Below, piece by piece: positions 41,301 through 54,729 of a DNA stretch of 64,000 nt (its first letter is position 1; the number at the start of each line of letters is the position of its first letter). The notes under the pieces are model-generated. The model ran no database searches. It worked only from the letters and a program-made list of their open reading frames with translations, and was not told the DNA's origin. Origin of the DNA: Paratinospora sagittata. Taxonomy: Eukaryota > Streptophyta > Magnoliopsida > Ranunculales > Menispermaceae. The stretch spans positions 1 to 64,000 of the forward strand of contig JAYMFD010000635.1 of NCBI GenBank assembly GCA_035771175.1. Reading direction: 5' to 3'. The translations under genes and the position numbers were made by a program.

Positions 41301-43043
41301 AAACACATGAAACTAATGCATAAATTGTCCTAAAACACGTAGAACATTCTCTAAAACTTATCTAAATATGCAACTATCAAATACCCCCAAACTTAGAACT
41401 CTGATCGTCCCGAGCAAAGGGAAAACAAAACAAAAACTCATAATTAACATATCCCCTCTAAAATCACATTCTCACACAAATAATGACTTACTCAATCATT
41501 GTAAACACTTATATGGCCTAAAAGATTACATCAAAAAGAATATTCACTTCTAAGAAGAACTTCAAGAGTGTAAAGTTCTCCAGAATTTCAACCCAACTCT
41601 GACCAAGCTCCAGCACCGCGACCCTTAGAACGTTTAATGTGGCTTTTTTTTTGTGGACTTAGCCATTTTTTGCTCTTGTTCGACTTCAGTTCTTCATGCT
41701 TCTCTTTTGCATCTTCTTATACATGTTTTCGTCATCCAAAACCATGATTAACACATCTAAATACCTACAAAACAAAATAAATCAAATCAATAACACACTA
41801 AAATAATGAAGGGATCAAATCATAAACTGACAAACCAAATTAATGCAAAAAAACCCAAATTATCCTAAACTAACAATTGCATCAAAACTAACATAAACAC
41901 ATGAAACTAATGCATAAAATGTCCTAAAACACATAGAACATTCTCTAAAACTTATCTAAATATGCAACTATCAAAAACCCCCAAACTTAGAACTCTGATC
42001 GTCCCGAGCAAAGGGAAAACAAAACAAAAACTCCTAATTAACGTTTCCCTTCTAAAATCACATTCTCACACAAATAATGACTTACTCAATCATTGTAAAC
42101 ACTTATATGGCCCAAAAGATTACACCAAAAAGAATATTCACTTCTAAGAAGAACTTCGAGAGTGTAAAGTTCTCCAGAATTTCAACCCAACTCTGACCAA
42201 GCTCCAGCACCGCGACCTTCAGAACGATTAATGTGGCTTTTTTTTTCTGTGGACTTAGCCATTTTTTGCTCTTGTTCGACTTGAGTTCTTCATGCTTCTC
42301 TTTTGCATCTTCTTATACATGTTTTCGTCATCCAAAACCATGATTAACACATCTAAATACCTACAAAACAAAACAAATCAAATCAATAACACACTAAAAT
42401 AATGAATGGATCAAATCATAAACTGACAAACCAAATTAATGCATAAAAACCTAAATTATCCTAAACTAACATAAACACATGAAACTAATGCATAAAATGT
42501 CCTAAAACACGTAGAACATTCTCTAAAACTTATCTAAATATGCAACTATCAAATACCCCCAAACTTAGAACTCTGATCGTCCCGAGCAAAGGGAAAACAA
42601 AACAAAAACTCATAATTAACATATCCCCTCTAAAATCACATTCTCACACAAATAATGACTTACTCAATCATTGTAAACACTTATATGGCCTAAAAGATTA
42701 CACCAAAAAGAATATTCACTTCTAAGAAGAACTTCAAGAGTGTAAAGTTCTCCAGAATTTCAACCCAACTCTGACCAAGCTCCAGCACCGCGACCCTTAG
42801 AACGTTTAATGTGGCTTTTTTTTTGTGGACTTAGCCATTTTTTGCTCTTGTTCGACTTCAGTTCTTCATGCTTCTCTTTTGCATCTTCTTATACATGTTT
42901 TCGTCATCCAAAACCATGATTAACACATCTAAATACCTACAAAACAAAACAAATCAAATCAATAACACACTAAAATAATGAATGGATCAAATCATAAACT
43001 GACAAACCAAATTAATGCATAAAAACCTAAATTATCCTAAACG
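38360..43043. repeat. Eight-monomer HOR unit, copy 1 (4,684 bp)
   Basis: Monomer phase points are 38432, 39026, 39620, 40198, 40792, 41368, 41962 and 42540. Lengths are 594, 594, 578, 594, 576, 594, 578 and 576, which sum to 4,684. Member 2 has GAGGAAAGG and CGACGTCAG (G at 39343). Members 3, 5 and 7 have ATCAAAAACCCC, AACGTTTCCC, GGCCCAAAAG and CTTCGAGAG. Members 1, 4, 6 and 8 have ATATCCCCTC. Member 6 has the private TAAATTGTCC (T at 41325). The left limit is placed at 38360 because 38359 is T where the equivalent 43043 is G. Confidence 0.92.
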
Positions 43044-46000
43044 AACATAAACACATGAAACTAATGCATAAAATGTCCTAAAACACATAGAACATTCTCT
43101 AAAACTTATCCAAATATGCAACTATCAAATACCCCCAAACTTAGAACTCTGATCGTCCCGAGCAAAGGGAAAACAAAACAAAAACTCATAATTAACATAT
43201 CCCCTCTAAAATCACATTCTCACACAAATAATGACTTACTCAATCATTGTAAACACTTATATGGCCTAAAAGATTACATCAAAAAGAATATTCACTTCTA
43301 AGAAGAACTTCAAGAGTGTAAAGTTCTCCAGAATTTCAACCCAACTCTGACCAAGCTCCAGCACCGCGACCCTTAGAACGTTTAATGTGGCTTTTTTTTT
43401 GTGGACTTAGCCATTTTTTGCTCTTGTTCGACTTCAGTTCTTCATGCTTCTCTTTTGCATCTTCTTATACATGTTTTCGTCATCCAAAACCATGATTAAC
43501 ACATCTAAATACCTACAAAACAAAACAAATCAAATCAATAACACACTAAAATAATGAAGGGATCAAATCATAAACTGACAAACCAAATTAATGCATAAAA
43601 ACCCAAATTATCCTAAACTAACAATTGCATCAAAACTAACATAAACACATGAAACTAATGCATAAAATGTCCTAAAACACATAGAACATTCTCTAAAACT
43701 TATCTAAATATGCAACTATCAAATACCCCCAAACTTAGAACTCTGATCGTCCCGAGGAAAGGGAAAACAAAACAAAAACTCCTAATTAACGTATCCCTTC
43801 TAAAATCACATTCTCACACAAATAATGACTTACTCAATCATTGTAAACACTTATATGGCCTAAAAGATTACACCAAAAAGAATATTCACTTCTAAGAAGA
43901 ACTTCAAGAGTGTAAAGTTCTCCAGAATTTCAACCCAACTCTGACCAAGCTCCAGCACCGCGACCCTTAGAACGATTAATGTGGCTTTTTTTTTGTGGAC
44001 TTAGCCATTTTTTGCTCTTGTTCGACGTCAGTTCTTCATGCTTCTCTTTTGCATCTTCTTATACATGTTTTCGTCATCCAAAACCATGATTAACACATCT
44101 AAATACCTACAAAACAAAATAAATCAAATCAATAACACACTAAAATAATGAAGGGATCAAATCATAAACTGACAAACCAAATTAATGCAAAAAAACCCAA
44201 ATTATCCTAAACTAACAATTGCATCAAAACTAACATAAACACATGAAACTAATGCATAAAATGTCCTAAAACACATAGAACATTCTCTAAAACTTATCTA
44301 AATATGCAACTATCAAAAACCCCCAAACTTAGAACTCTGATCGTCCCGAGCAAAGGGAAAACAAAACAAAAACTCCTAATTAACGTTTCCCTTCTAAAAT
44401 CACATTCTCACACAAATAATGACTTACTCAATCATTGTAAACACTTATATGGCCCAAAAGATTACACCAAAAAGAATATTCACTTCTAAGAAGAACTTCG
44501 AGAGTGTAAAGTTCTCCAGAATTTCAACCCAACTCTGACCAAGCTCCAGCACCGCGACCTTCAGAACGATTAATGTGGCTTTTTTTTTCTGTGGACTTAG
44601 CCATTTTTTGCTCTTGTTCGACTTGAGTTCTTCATGCTTCTCTTTTGCATCTTCTTATACATGTTTTCGTCATCCAAAACCATGATTAACACATCTAAAT
44701 ACCTACAAAACAAAACAAATCAAATCAATAACACACTAAAATAATGAATGGATCAAATCATAAACTGACAAACCAAATTAATGCATAAAAACCTAAATTA
44801 TCCTAAACTAACATAAACACATGAAACTAATGCATAAAATGTCCTAAAACACGTAGAACATTCTCTAAAACTTATCTAAATATGCAACTATCAAATACCC
44901 CCAAACTTAGAACTCTGATCGTCCCGAGCAAAGGGAAAACAAAACAAAAACTCATAATTAACATATCCCCTCTAAAATCACATTCTCACACAAATAATGA
45001 CTTACTCAATCATTGTAAACACTTATATGGCCTAAAAGATTACATCAAAAAGAATATTCACTTCTAAGAAGAACTTCAAGAGTGTAAAGTTCTCCAGAAT
45101 TTCAACCCAACTCTGACCAAGCTCCAGCACCGCGACCCTTAGAACGTTTAATGTGGCTTTTTTTTTGTGGACTTAGCCATTTTTTGCTCTTGTTCGACTT
45201 CAGTTCTTCATGCTTCTCTTTTGCATCTTCTTATACATGTTTTCGTCATCCAAAACCATGATTAACACATCTAAATACCTACAAAACAAAATAAATCAAA
45301 TCAATAACACACTAAAATAATGAAGGGATCAAATCATAAACTGACAAACCAAATTAATGCAAAAAAACCCAAATTATCCTAAACTAACAATTGCATCAAA
45401 ACTAACATAAACACATGAAACTAATGCATAAAATGTCCTAAAACACATAGAACATTCTCTAAAACTTATCTAAATATGCAACTATCAAAAACCCCCAAAC
45501 TTAGAACTCTGATCGTCCCGAGCAAAGGGAAAACAAAACAAAAACTCCTAATTAACGTTTCCCTTCTAAAATCACATTCTCACACAAATAATGACTTACT
45601 CAATCATTGTAAACACTTATATGGCCCAAAAGATTACACCAAAAAGAATATTCACTTCTAAGAAGAACTTCGAGAGTGTAAAGTTCTCCAGAATTTCAAC
45701 CCAACTCTGACCAAGCTCCAGCACCGCGACCCTTAGAACGTTTAATGTGGCTTTTTTTTTGTGGACTTAGCCATTTTTTGCTCTTGTTCGACTTGAGTTC
45801 TTCATGCTTCTCTTTTGCATCTTCTTATACATGTTTTCGTCATCCAAAACCATGATTAACACATCTAAATACCTACAAAACAAAACAAATCAAATCAATA
45901 ACACACTAAAATAATGAATGGATCAAATCATAAACTGACAAACCAAATTAATGCATAAAAACCTAAATTATCCTAAACTAACATAAACACATGAAACTAA

Positions 46001-47727
46001 TGCATAAATTGTCCTAAAACACGTAGAACATTCTCTAAAACTTATCTAAATATGCAACTATCAAATACCCCCAAACTTAGAACTCTGATCGTCCCGAGCA
46101 AAGGGAAAACAAAACAAAAACTCATAATTAACATATCCCCTCTAAAATCACATTCTCACACAAATAATGACTTACTCAATCATTGTAAACACTTATATGG
46201 CCTAAAAGATTACATCAAAAAGAATATTCACTTCTAAGAAGAACTTCAAGAGTGTAAAGTTCTCCAGAATTTCAACCCAACTCTGACCAAGCTCCAGCAC
46301 CGCGACCCTTAGAACGTTTAATGTGGCTTTTTTTTTGTGGACTTAGCCATTTTTTGCTCTTGTTCGACTTCAGTTCTTCATGCTTCTCTTTTGCATCTTC
46401 TTATACATGTTTTCGTCATCCAAAACCATGATTAACACATCTAAATACCTACAAAACAAAATAAATCAAATCAATAACACACTAAAATAATGAAGGGATC
46501 AAATCATAAACTGACAAACCAAATTAATGCAAAAAAACCCAAATTATCCTAAACTAACAATTGCATCAAAACTAACATAAACACATGAAACTAATGCATA
46601 AAATGTCCTAAAACACATAGAACATTCTCTAAAACTTATCTAAATATGCAACTATCAAAAACCCCCAAACTTAGAACTCTGATCGTCCCGAGCAAAGGGA
46701 AAACAAAACAAAAACTCCTAATTAACGTTTCCCTTCTAAAATCACATTCTCACACAAATAATGACTTACTCAATCATTGTAAACACTTATATGGCCCAAA
46801 AGATTACACCAAAAAGAATATTCACTTCTAAGAAGAACTTCGAGAGTGTAAAGTTCTCCAGAATTTCAACCCAACTCTGACCAAGCTCCAGCACCGCGAC
46901 CTTCAGAACGATTAATGTGGCTTTTTTTTTCTGTGGACTTAGCCATTTTTTGCTCTTGTTCGACTTGAGTTCTTCATGCTTCTCTTTTGCATCTTCTTAT
47001 ACATGTTTTCGTCATCCAAAACCATGATTAACACATCTAAATACCTACAAAACAAAACAAATCAAATCAATAACACACTAAAATAATGAATGGATCAAAT
47101 CATAAACTGACAAACCAAATTAATGCATAAAAACCTAAATTATCCTAAACTAACATAAACACATGAAACTAATGCATAAAATGTCCTAAAACACGTAGAA
47201 CATTCTCTAAAACTTATCTAAATATGCAACTATCAAATACCCCCAAACTTAGAACTCTGATCGTCCCGAGCAAAGGGAAAACAAAACAAAAACTCATAAT
47301 TAACATATCCCCTCTAAAATCACATTCTCACACAAATAATGACTTACTCAATCATTGTAAACACTTATATGGCCTAAAAGATTACACCAAAAAGAATATT
47401 CACTTCTAAGAAGAACTTCAAGAGTGTAAAGTTCTCCAGAATTTCAACCCAACTCTGACCAAGCTCCAGCACCGCGACCCTTAGAACGTTTAATGTGGCT
47501 TTTTTTTTGTGGACTTAGCCATTTTTTGCTCTTGTTCGACTTCAGTTCTTCATGCTTCTCTTTTGCATCTTCTTATACATGTTTTCGTCATCCAAAACCA
47601 TGATTAACACATCTAAATACCTACAAAACAAAACAAATCAAATCAATAACACACTAAAATAATGAATGGATCAAATCATAAACTGACAAACCAAATTAAT
47701 GCATAAAAACCTAAATTATCCTAAACG
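43044..47727. repeat. Eight-monomer HOR unit, copy 2 (4,684 bp)
   Basis: Phase points 43116, 43710, 44304, 44882, 45476, 46052, 46646 and 47224 reproduce copy 1 at exactly +4,684 with no indel. Shared private bases fall at matching places: 39343/44027, 41325/46009 and 43043/47727. I found no difference between the two copies at the markers compared. Similarity runs on to 47871 and ends at 47872, where this side has CTCCTAATT and the partner has CTCATAATT. This is a recent tandem duplication. Confidence 0.92.
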
Positions 47728-47799
47728 AACATAAACACATGAAACTAATGCATAAAATGTCCTAAAACACATAGAACATTCTCTAAAACTTATCCAAAT

Positions 47800-50700
47800 A
47801 TGCAACTATCAAATACCCCCAAACTTAGAACTCTGATCGTCCCGAGCAAAGGGAAAACAAAACAAAAACTCCTAATTAACGTATCCCTTCTAAAATCACA
47901 TTCTCACACAAATAATGACTTACTCAATCATTGTAAACACTTATATGGCCTAAAAGATTACACCAAAAAGAATATTCACTTCTAAGAAGAACTTCAAGAG
48001 TGTAAAGTTCTCCAGAATTTCAACCCAACTCTGACCAAGCTCCAGCACCGCGACCCTTAGAACGATTAATGTGGCTTTTTTTTTGTGGACTTAGCCATTT
48101 TTTGCTCTTGTTCGACTTCAGTTCTTCATGCTTCTCTTTTGCATCTTCTTATACATGTTTTCGTCATCCAAAACCATGATTAACACATCTAAATACCTAC
48201 AAAACAAAATAAATCAAATCAATAACACACTAAAATAAGGAATGGGTCAAATCATAAACTGACAAACCAAATTAATGCAAAAAAACCCAAATTATCCTAA
48301 ACTAACAATTGCATCAAAACTAACATAAACACATGAAACTAATGCATAAAATGTCCTAAAACACATAGAACATTCTCTAAAACTTATCTAAATATGCAAC
48401 TATCAAATACCCCCAAACTTAGAACTCTGATCGTCCCGAGCAAAGGGAAAACAAAACAAAAACTCCTAATTAACGTATCCCTTCTAAAATCACATTCTCA
48501 CACAAATAATGACTTACTCAATCATTGTAAACACTTATATGGCCTAAAAGATTACACCAAAAAGAATATTCACTTCTAAGAAGAACTTCAAGAGTGTAAA
48601 GTTCTCCCGAATTTCAACCCAACTCTGACCAAGCTCCAGCACCGCGACCCTTAGAACGTTTAATGTGGCTTTTTTTTTGTGGACTTTGCCATTTTTTGCT
48701 CTTGTTCGACTTCAGTTCTTCATGCTTCTCTTTTGCATCTTCTTATACATGTTTTCGTCATCCAAAACCATGATTAACACATCTAAATACCTACAAAACA
48801 AAATAAATCAAATCAATAACACACTAAAATAAGGAATGGATCAAATCATAAACTGACAAACCAAATTAATGCAAAAAAACCCAAATTATCCTAAACTAAC
48901 AATTGCATCAAAACTAACATAAACACATGAAACTAATGCATAAAATGTCCTAAAACACATAGAACATTCTCTAAAACTTATCTAAATATGCAACTATCAA
49001 ATACCCCCAAACTTAGAACTCTGATCGTCCCGAGCAAAGGGAAAACAAAACAAAAACTCCTAATTAACGTATCCCTTCTAAAATCACATTCTCACACAAA
49101 TAATGACTTACTCAATCATTGTAAACACTTATATGGCCTAAAAGATTACACCAAAAAGAATATTCACTTCTAAGAAGAACTTCAAGAGTGTAAAGTTCTC
49201 CAGAATTTCAACCCAACTCTGACCAAGCTCCAGCACCGCGACCCTTAGAACGATTAATGTGGCTTTTTTTTTGTGGACTTAGCCATTTTTTGCTCTTGTT
49301 CGACTTGAGTTCTTCATGCTTCTCTTTTGCATCTTCTTATACATGTTTTCGTCATCCAAAACCATGATTAACACATCTAAATACCTACAAAACAAAATAA
49401 ATCAAATCAATAACACACTAAAATAAGGAATGGGTCAAATCATAAACTGACAAACCAAATTAATGCAAAAAAACCCAAATTATCCTAAACTAACAATTGC
49501 ATCAAAACTAACATAAACACATGAAACTAATGCATAAAATGTCCTAAAACACATAGAACATTCTCTAAAACTTATCTAAATATGCAACTATCAAATACCC
49601 CCAAACTTAGAACTCTGATCGTCCCGAGCAAAGGGAAAACAAAACAAAAACTCCTAATTAACGTATCCCTTCTAAAATCACATTCTCACACAAATAATGA
49701 CTTACTCAATCATTGTAAACACTTATATGGCCTAAAAGATTACACCAAAAAGAATATTCACTTCTAAGAAGAACTTCAAGAGTGTAAAGTTCTCCCGAAT
49801 TTCAACCCAACTCTGACCAAGCTCCAGCACCGCGACCCTTAGAACGTTTAATGTGGCTTTTTTTTTGTGGACTTAGCCATTTTTTGCTCTTGTTCGACTT
49901 CAGTTCTTCATGCTTCTCTTTTGCATCTTCTTATACATGTTTTCGTCATCCAAAACCATGATTAACACATCTAAATACCTACAAAACAAAATAAATCAAA
50001 TCAATAACACACTAAAATAAGGAATGGATCAAATCATAAACTGACAAACCAAATTAATGCAAAAAAACCCAAATTATCCTAAACTAACAATTGCATCAAA
50101 ACTAACATAAACACATGAAACTAATGCATAAAATGTCCTAAAACACATAGAACATTCTCTAAAACTTATCTAAATATGCAACTATCAAATACTCCCAAAC
50201 TTAGAACTCTGATCGTCCCGAGCAAAGGGAAAACAAAACAAAAACTCCTAATTAACGTATCCCTTCTAAAATCACATTCTCACACAAATAATGACTTACT
50301 CAATCATTGTAAACACTTATATGGCCTAAAAGATTACACCAAAAAGAATATTCACTTCTAAGAAGAACTTCAAGAGTGTAAAGTTCTCCAGAATTTCAAC
50401 CCAACTCTGACCAAGCTCCAGCACCGCGACCCTTAGAACGTTTAATGTGGCTTTTTTTTTGTGGACTTAGCCATTTTTTGCTCTTGTTCGACTTCAGTTC
50501 TTCATGCTTCTCTTTTGCATCTTCTTATACATGTTTTCGTCATCCAAAACCATGATTAACACATCTAAATACCTACAAAACAAAATAAATCAAATCAATA
50601 ACACACTAAAATAAGGAATGGATCAAATCATAAACTGACAAACCAAATTAATGCAAAAAAACCCAAATTATCCTAAACTAACAATTGCATCAAAACTAAC

Positions 50701-53700
50701 ATAAACACATGAAACTAATGCATAAAATGTCCTAAAACACATAGAACATTCTCTAAAACTTATCTAAATATGCAACTATCAAATACCCCCAAACTTAGAA
50801 CTCTGATCGTCCCGAGCAAAGGGAAAACAAAACAAAAACTCCTAATTAACGTATCCCTTCTAAAATCACATTCTCACACAAATAATGACTTACTCAATCA
50901 TTGTAAACACTTATATGGCCTAAAAGATTACACCAAAAAGAATATTCACTTCTAAGAAGAACTTCAAGAGTGTAAAGTTCTCCAGAATTTCAACCCAACT
51001 CTGACCAAGCTCCAGCACCGCGACCCTTAGAACGATTAATGTGGCTTTTTTTTTGTGGACTTAGCCATTTTTTGCTCTTGTTCGACTTGAGTTCTTCATG
51101 CTTCTCTTTTGCATCTTCTTATACATGTTTTCGTCATCCAAAACCATGATTAACACATCTAAATACCTACAAAACAAAATAAATCAAATCAATAACACAC
51201 TAAAATAAGGAATGGGTCAAATCATAAACTGACAAACCAAATTAATGCAAAAAAACCCAAATTATCCTAAACTAACAATTGCATCAAAACTAACATAAAC
51301 ACATGAAACTAATGCATAAAATGTCCTAAAACACATAGAACATTCTCTAAAACTTATCTAAATATGCAACTATCAAATACCCCCAAACTTAGAACTCTGA
51401 TCGTCCCGAGCAAAGGGAAAACAAAACAAAAACTCCTAATTAACGTATCCCTTCTAAAATCACATTCTCACACAAATAATGACTTACTCAATCATTGTAA
51501 ACACTTATATGGCCTAAAAGATTACACCAAAAAGAATATTCACTTCTAAGAAGAACTTCAAGAGTGTAAAGTTCTCCCGAATTTCAACCCAACTCTGACC
51601 AAGCTCCAGCACCGCGACCCTTAGAACGTTTAATGTGGCTTTTTTTTTGTGGACTTAGCCATTTTTTGCTCTTGTTCGACTTCAGTTCTTCATGCTTCTC
51701 TTTTGCATCTTCTTATACATGTTTTCGTCATCCAAAACCATGATTAACACATCTAAATACCTACAAAACAAAATAAATCAAATCAATAACACACTAAAAT
51801 AAGGAATGGATCAAATCATAAACTGACAAACCAAATTAATGCAAAAAAACCCAAATTATCCTAAACTAACAATTGCATCAAAACTAACATAAACACATGA
51901 AACTAATGCATAAAATGTCCTAAAACACATAGAACATTCTCTAAAACTTATCTAAATATGCAACTATCAAATACCCCCAAACTTAGAACTCTGATCGTCC
52001 CGAGCAAAGGGAAAACAAAACAAAAACTCCTAATTAACGTATCCCTTCTAAAATCACATTCTCACACAAATAATGACTTACTCAATCATTGTAAACACTT
52101 ATATGGCCTAAAAGATTACACCAAAAAGAATATTCACTTCTAAGAAGAACTTCAAGAGTGTAAAGTTCTCCAGAATTTCAACCCAACTCTGACCAAGCTC
52201 CAGCACCGCGACCCTTAGAACGATTAATGTGGCTTTTTTTTTGTGGACTTAGCCATTTTTTGCTCTTGTTCGACTTCAGTTCTTCATGCTTCTCTTTTGC
52301 ATCTTCTTATACATGTTTTCGTCATCCAAAACCATGATTAACACATCTAAATACCTACAAAACAAAATAAATCAAATCAATAACACACTAAAATAAGGAA
52401 TGGGTCAAATCATAAACTGACAAACCAAATTAATGCAAAAAAACCCAAATTATCCTAAACTAACAATTGCATCAAAACTAACATAAACACATGAAACTAA
52501 TGCATAAAATGTCCTAAAACACATAGAACATTCTCTAAAACTTATCTAAATATGCAACTATCAAATACCCCCAAACTTAGAACTCTGATCGTCCCGAGCA
52601 AAGGGAAAACAAAACAAAAACTCCTAATTAACGTATCCCTTCTAAAATCACATTCTCACACAAATAATGACTTACTCAATCATTGTAAACACTTATATGG
52701 CCTAAAAGATTACACCAAAAAGAATATTCACTTCTAAGAAGAACTTCAAGAGTGTAAAGTTCTCCCGAATTTCAACCCAACTCTGACCAAGCTCCAGCAC
52801 CGCGACCCTTAGAACGTTTAATGTGGCTTTTTTTTTGTGGACTTAGCCATTTTTTGCTCTTGTTCGACTTCAGTTCTTCATGCTTCTCTTTTGCATCTTC
52901 TTATACATGTTTTCGTCATCCAAAACCATGATTAACACATCTAAATACCTACAAAACAAAATAAATCAAATCAATAACACACTAAAATAAGGAATGGATC
53001 AAATCATAAACTGACAAACCAAATTAATGCAAAAAAACCCAAATTATCCTAAACTAACAATTGCATCAAAACTAACATAAACACATGAAACTAATGCATA
53101 AAATGTCCTAAAACACATAGAACATTCTCTAAAACTTATCTAAATATGCAACTATCAAATACCCCCAAACTTAGAACTCTGATCGTCCCGAGCAAAGGGA
53201 AAACAAAACAAAAACTCCTAATTAACGTATCCCTTCTAAAATCACATTCTCACACAAATAATGACTTACTCAATCATTGTAAACACTTATATGGCCTAAA
53301 AGATTACACCAAAAAGAATATTCACTTCTAAGAAGAACTTCAAGAGTGTAAAGTTCTCCAGAATTTCAACCCAACTCTGACCAAGCTCCAGCACCGCGAC
53401 CCTTAGAACGATTAATGTGGCTTTTTTTTTGTGGACTTAGCCATTTTTTGCTCTTGTTCGACTTCAGTTCTTCATGCTTCTCTTTTGCATCTTCTTATAC
53501 ATGTTTTCGTCATCCAAAACCATGATTAACACATCTAAATACCTACAAAACAAAATAAATCAAATCAATAACACACTAAAATAAGGAATGGGTCAAATCA
53601 TAAACTGACAAACCAAATTAATGCAAAAAAACCCAAATTATCCTAAACTAACAATTGCATCAAAACTAACATAAACACATGAAACTAATGCATAAAATGT

Positions 53701-54333
53701 CCTAAAACACATAGAACATTCTCTAAAACTTATCTAAATATGCAACTATCAAATACCCCCAAACTTAGAACTCTGATCGTCCCGAGCAAAGGGAAAACAA
53801 AACAAAAACTCCTAATTAACGTATCCCTTCTAAAATCACATTCTCACACAAATAATGACTTACTCAATCATTGTAAACACTTATATGGCCTAAAAGATTA
53901 CACCAAAAAGAATATTCACTTCTAAGAAGAACTTCAAGAGTGTAAAGTTCTCCCGAATTTCAACCCAACTCTGACCAAGCTCCAGCACCGCGACCCTTAG
54001 AACGTTTAATGTGGCTTTTTTTTTGTGGACTTAGCCATTTTTTGCTCTTGTTCGACTTCAGTTCTTCATGCTTCTCTTTTGCATCTTCTTATACATGTTT
54101 TCGTCATCCAAAACCATGATTAACACATCTAAATACCTACAAAACAAAATAAATCAAATCAATAACACACTAAAATAAGGAATGGATCAAATCATAAACT
54201 GACAAACCAAATTAATGCAAAAAAACCCAAATTATCCTAAACTAACAATTGCATCAAAACTAACATAAACACATGAAACTAATGCATAAAATGTCCTAAA
54301 ACACATAGAACATTCTCTAAAACTTATCTAAAT
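47800..54333. repeat. Uniform 594-bp block with 1,188-bp dimers
   Basis: Eleven monomers of exactly 594 bp start at 47800 and every 594 bases to 53740. Two forms alternate. One has GGAATGGGTC (47800, 48988, 50770, 51958, 53146). The other has TTCTCCCGAATT and GGAATGGATC (48394, 49582, 51364, 52552, 53740). The alternation gives a 1,188-bp HOR, broken once by the singleton at 50176, which has neither marker and has a private TACTCCCAAAC. The forms at 48988 and 50770 also carry CTTGAGTTC. Absence of T-run variation shows very recent spread. Confidence 0.9.
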
Positions 54334-54339
54334 ATGCAA

Positions 54340-54345
54340 CTATCA
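54340..54345 (-). other. LTR-start-like TGATAG after the polypurine tract
   Basis: The minus strand reads GGGGG-TATT-TGATAG. LTRs begin with TG, and a TGATA start beside a G-rich polypurine tract is common in this retroelement group. The 4-base spacer between the G run and TG is slightly longer than expected, so the true terminus could be elsewhere. No matching LTR end (CA) next to a primer binding site exists in the monomer. Confidence 0.4.
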
Positions 54346-54349
54346 AATA

Positions 54350-54360
54350 CCCCCAAACTT
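54350..54360 (-). other. Polypurine-tract-like motif AAGTTTGGGGG (one per monomer)
   Basis: The minus strand reads AAGTTTGGGGG. In plant Tat and Athila elements this kind of sequence just upstream of the 3' LTR primes plus-strand DNA synthesis. It occurs at the same phase in almost every monomer, for example 562-572. Variants are CTCCAAAC at 1125 and 3455, CCGCAAAC at 36107 and CTCCCAAAC at 50176. In a satellite it has no priming role; it is a relic that points to the source. Confidence 0.55.
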
Positions 54361-54473
54361 AGAACTCTGATCGTCCCGAGCAAAGGGAAAACAAAACAAA
54401 AACTCCTAATTAACGTATCCCTTCTAAAATCACATTCTCACACAAATAATGACTTACTCAATCATTGTAAACA

Positions 54474-54482
54474 CTTATATGG
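54474..54482 (-). promoter_or_regulatory. TATA-like CCATATAAG (weak candidate)
   Basis: The minus strand reads CCATATAAG, followed by GTGTTTACAATG. It resembles a plant TATA box in the retroelement-sense orientation. It lies on the 3'UTR side of the polypurine-like motif, which is not where an LTR promoter is expected, so a promoter role is doubtful. It is present in nearly every monomer; the 62619 copy has a 5-bp duplication inside it. Confidence 0.15.
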
Positions 54483-54503
54483 CCTAAAAGATTACACCAA
54501 AAA

Positions 54504-54511
54504 GAATATTC
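54504..54511. promoter_or_regulatory. Heat-shock-element-like GAATATTC (weak candidate)
   Basis: GAATATTC fits the GAA-nn-TTC core bound by heat-shock factors and is followed by CACTTCTAAGAAGAACTTC, with further GAA and TTC units at imperfect spacing. It recurs in most monomers but is broken in subtype c/e (TAATATTC) and in the b copies at 10412, 18584, 21477 and 24388 (GAATATTAAC). Some plant LTRs carry such elements, but an 8-bp palindrome in AT-rich DNA can arise by chance. Confidence 0.15.
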
Positions 54512-54521
54512 ACTTCTAAGA

Positions 54522-54545
54522 AGAACTTCAAGAGTGTAAAGTTCT
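54522..54545. other. 7-bp inverted repeat with 10-nt loop beside a variable site
   Basis: AGAACTT (54522-54528) and AAGTTCT (54539-54545) are perfect inverted repeats around a 10-base loop, CAAGAGTGTA. The bases just before GTTCT form the most variable short spot of the monomer: GTGTAAAG, GTGTAGAG, GTGTGGAG or GTGTAATG. Only the AAAG form gives the full 7-bp stem; the others shorten it. Function is unknown and the dyad may be accidental. Confidence 0.5.
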
Positions 54546-54609
54546 CCAGAATTTCAACCCAACTCTGACCAAGCTCCAGCACCGCGACCCTTAGAACGTT
54601 TAATGTGGC

Positions 54610-54618
54610 TTTTTTTTT
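54610..54618. repeat. Variable T-run and CT site
   Basis: Nine T lie between GTGGC and GTGGAC in this copy. Across the array the run varies from seven (31399) to eleven (31993 and others) and may be followed by CT, giving CTGTGG. Together with the 18-bp segment this explains monomer length: 576 plus 18 if the segment is present, plus 2 if CT is present, plus the T count minus nine. The rule gives the observed 577, 578, 579, 580, 593, 594, 595, 596, 597 and 598 in the cases I checked. The only exceptions are one extra T in a second T-run (1125 copy) and the 5-bp gain at 62619. Confidence 0.9.
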
Positions 54619-54729
54619 GTGGACTTAGCCATTTTTTGCTCTTGTTCGACTTCAGTTCTTCATGCTTCTCTTTTGCATCTTCTTATACATGTTTTCGTCA
54701 TCCAAAACCATGATTAACACATCTAAATA

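Noticed and set aside
54350..54387. Centromere-protein-binding box or telomere-like motif
   Set aside because: I searched by eye for a CENP-B-box-like pattern and for TTTAGGG runs and found neither. The CCCCCAAAC motif occurs once per unit and is better explained as a retroelement polypurine tract.
54610..54618. Terminator-like T-run (RNA polymerase III)
   Set aside because: The T-run is on the plus strand with no upstream A-box/B-box or tRNA-like gene. Length variation of 7-11 is ordinary homopolymer slippage.
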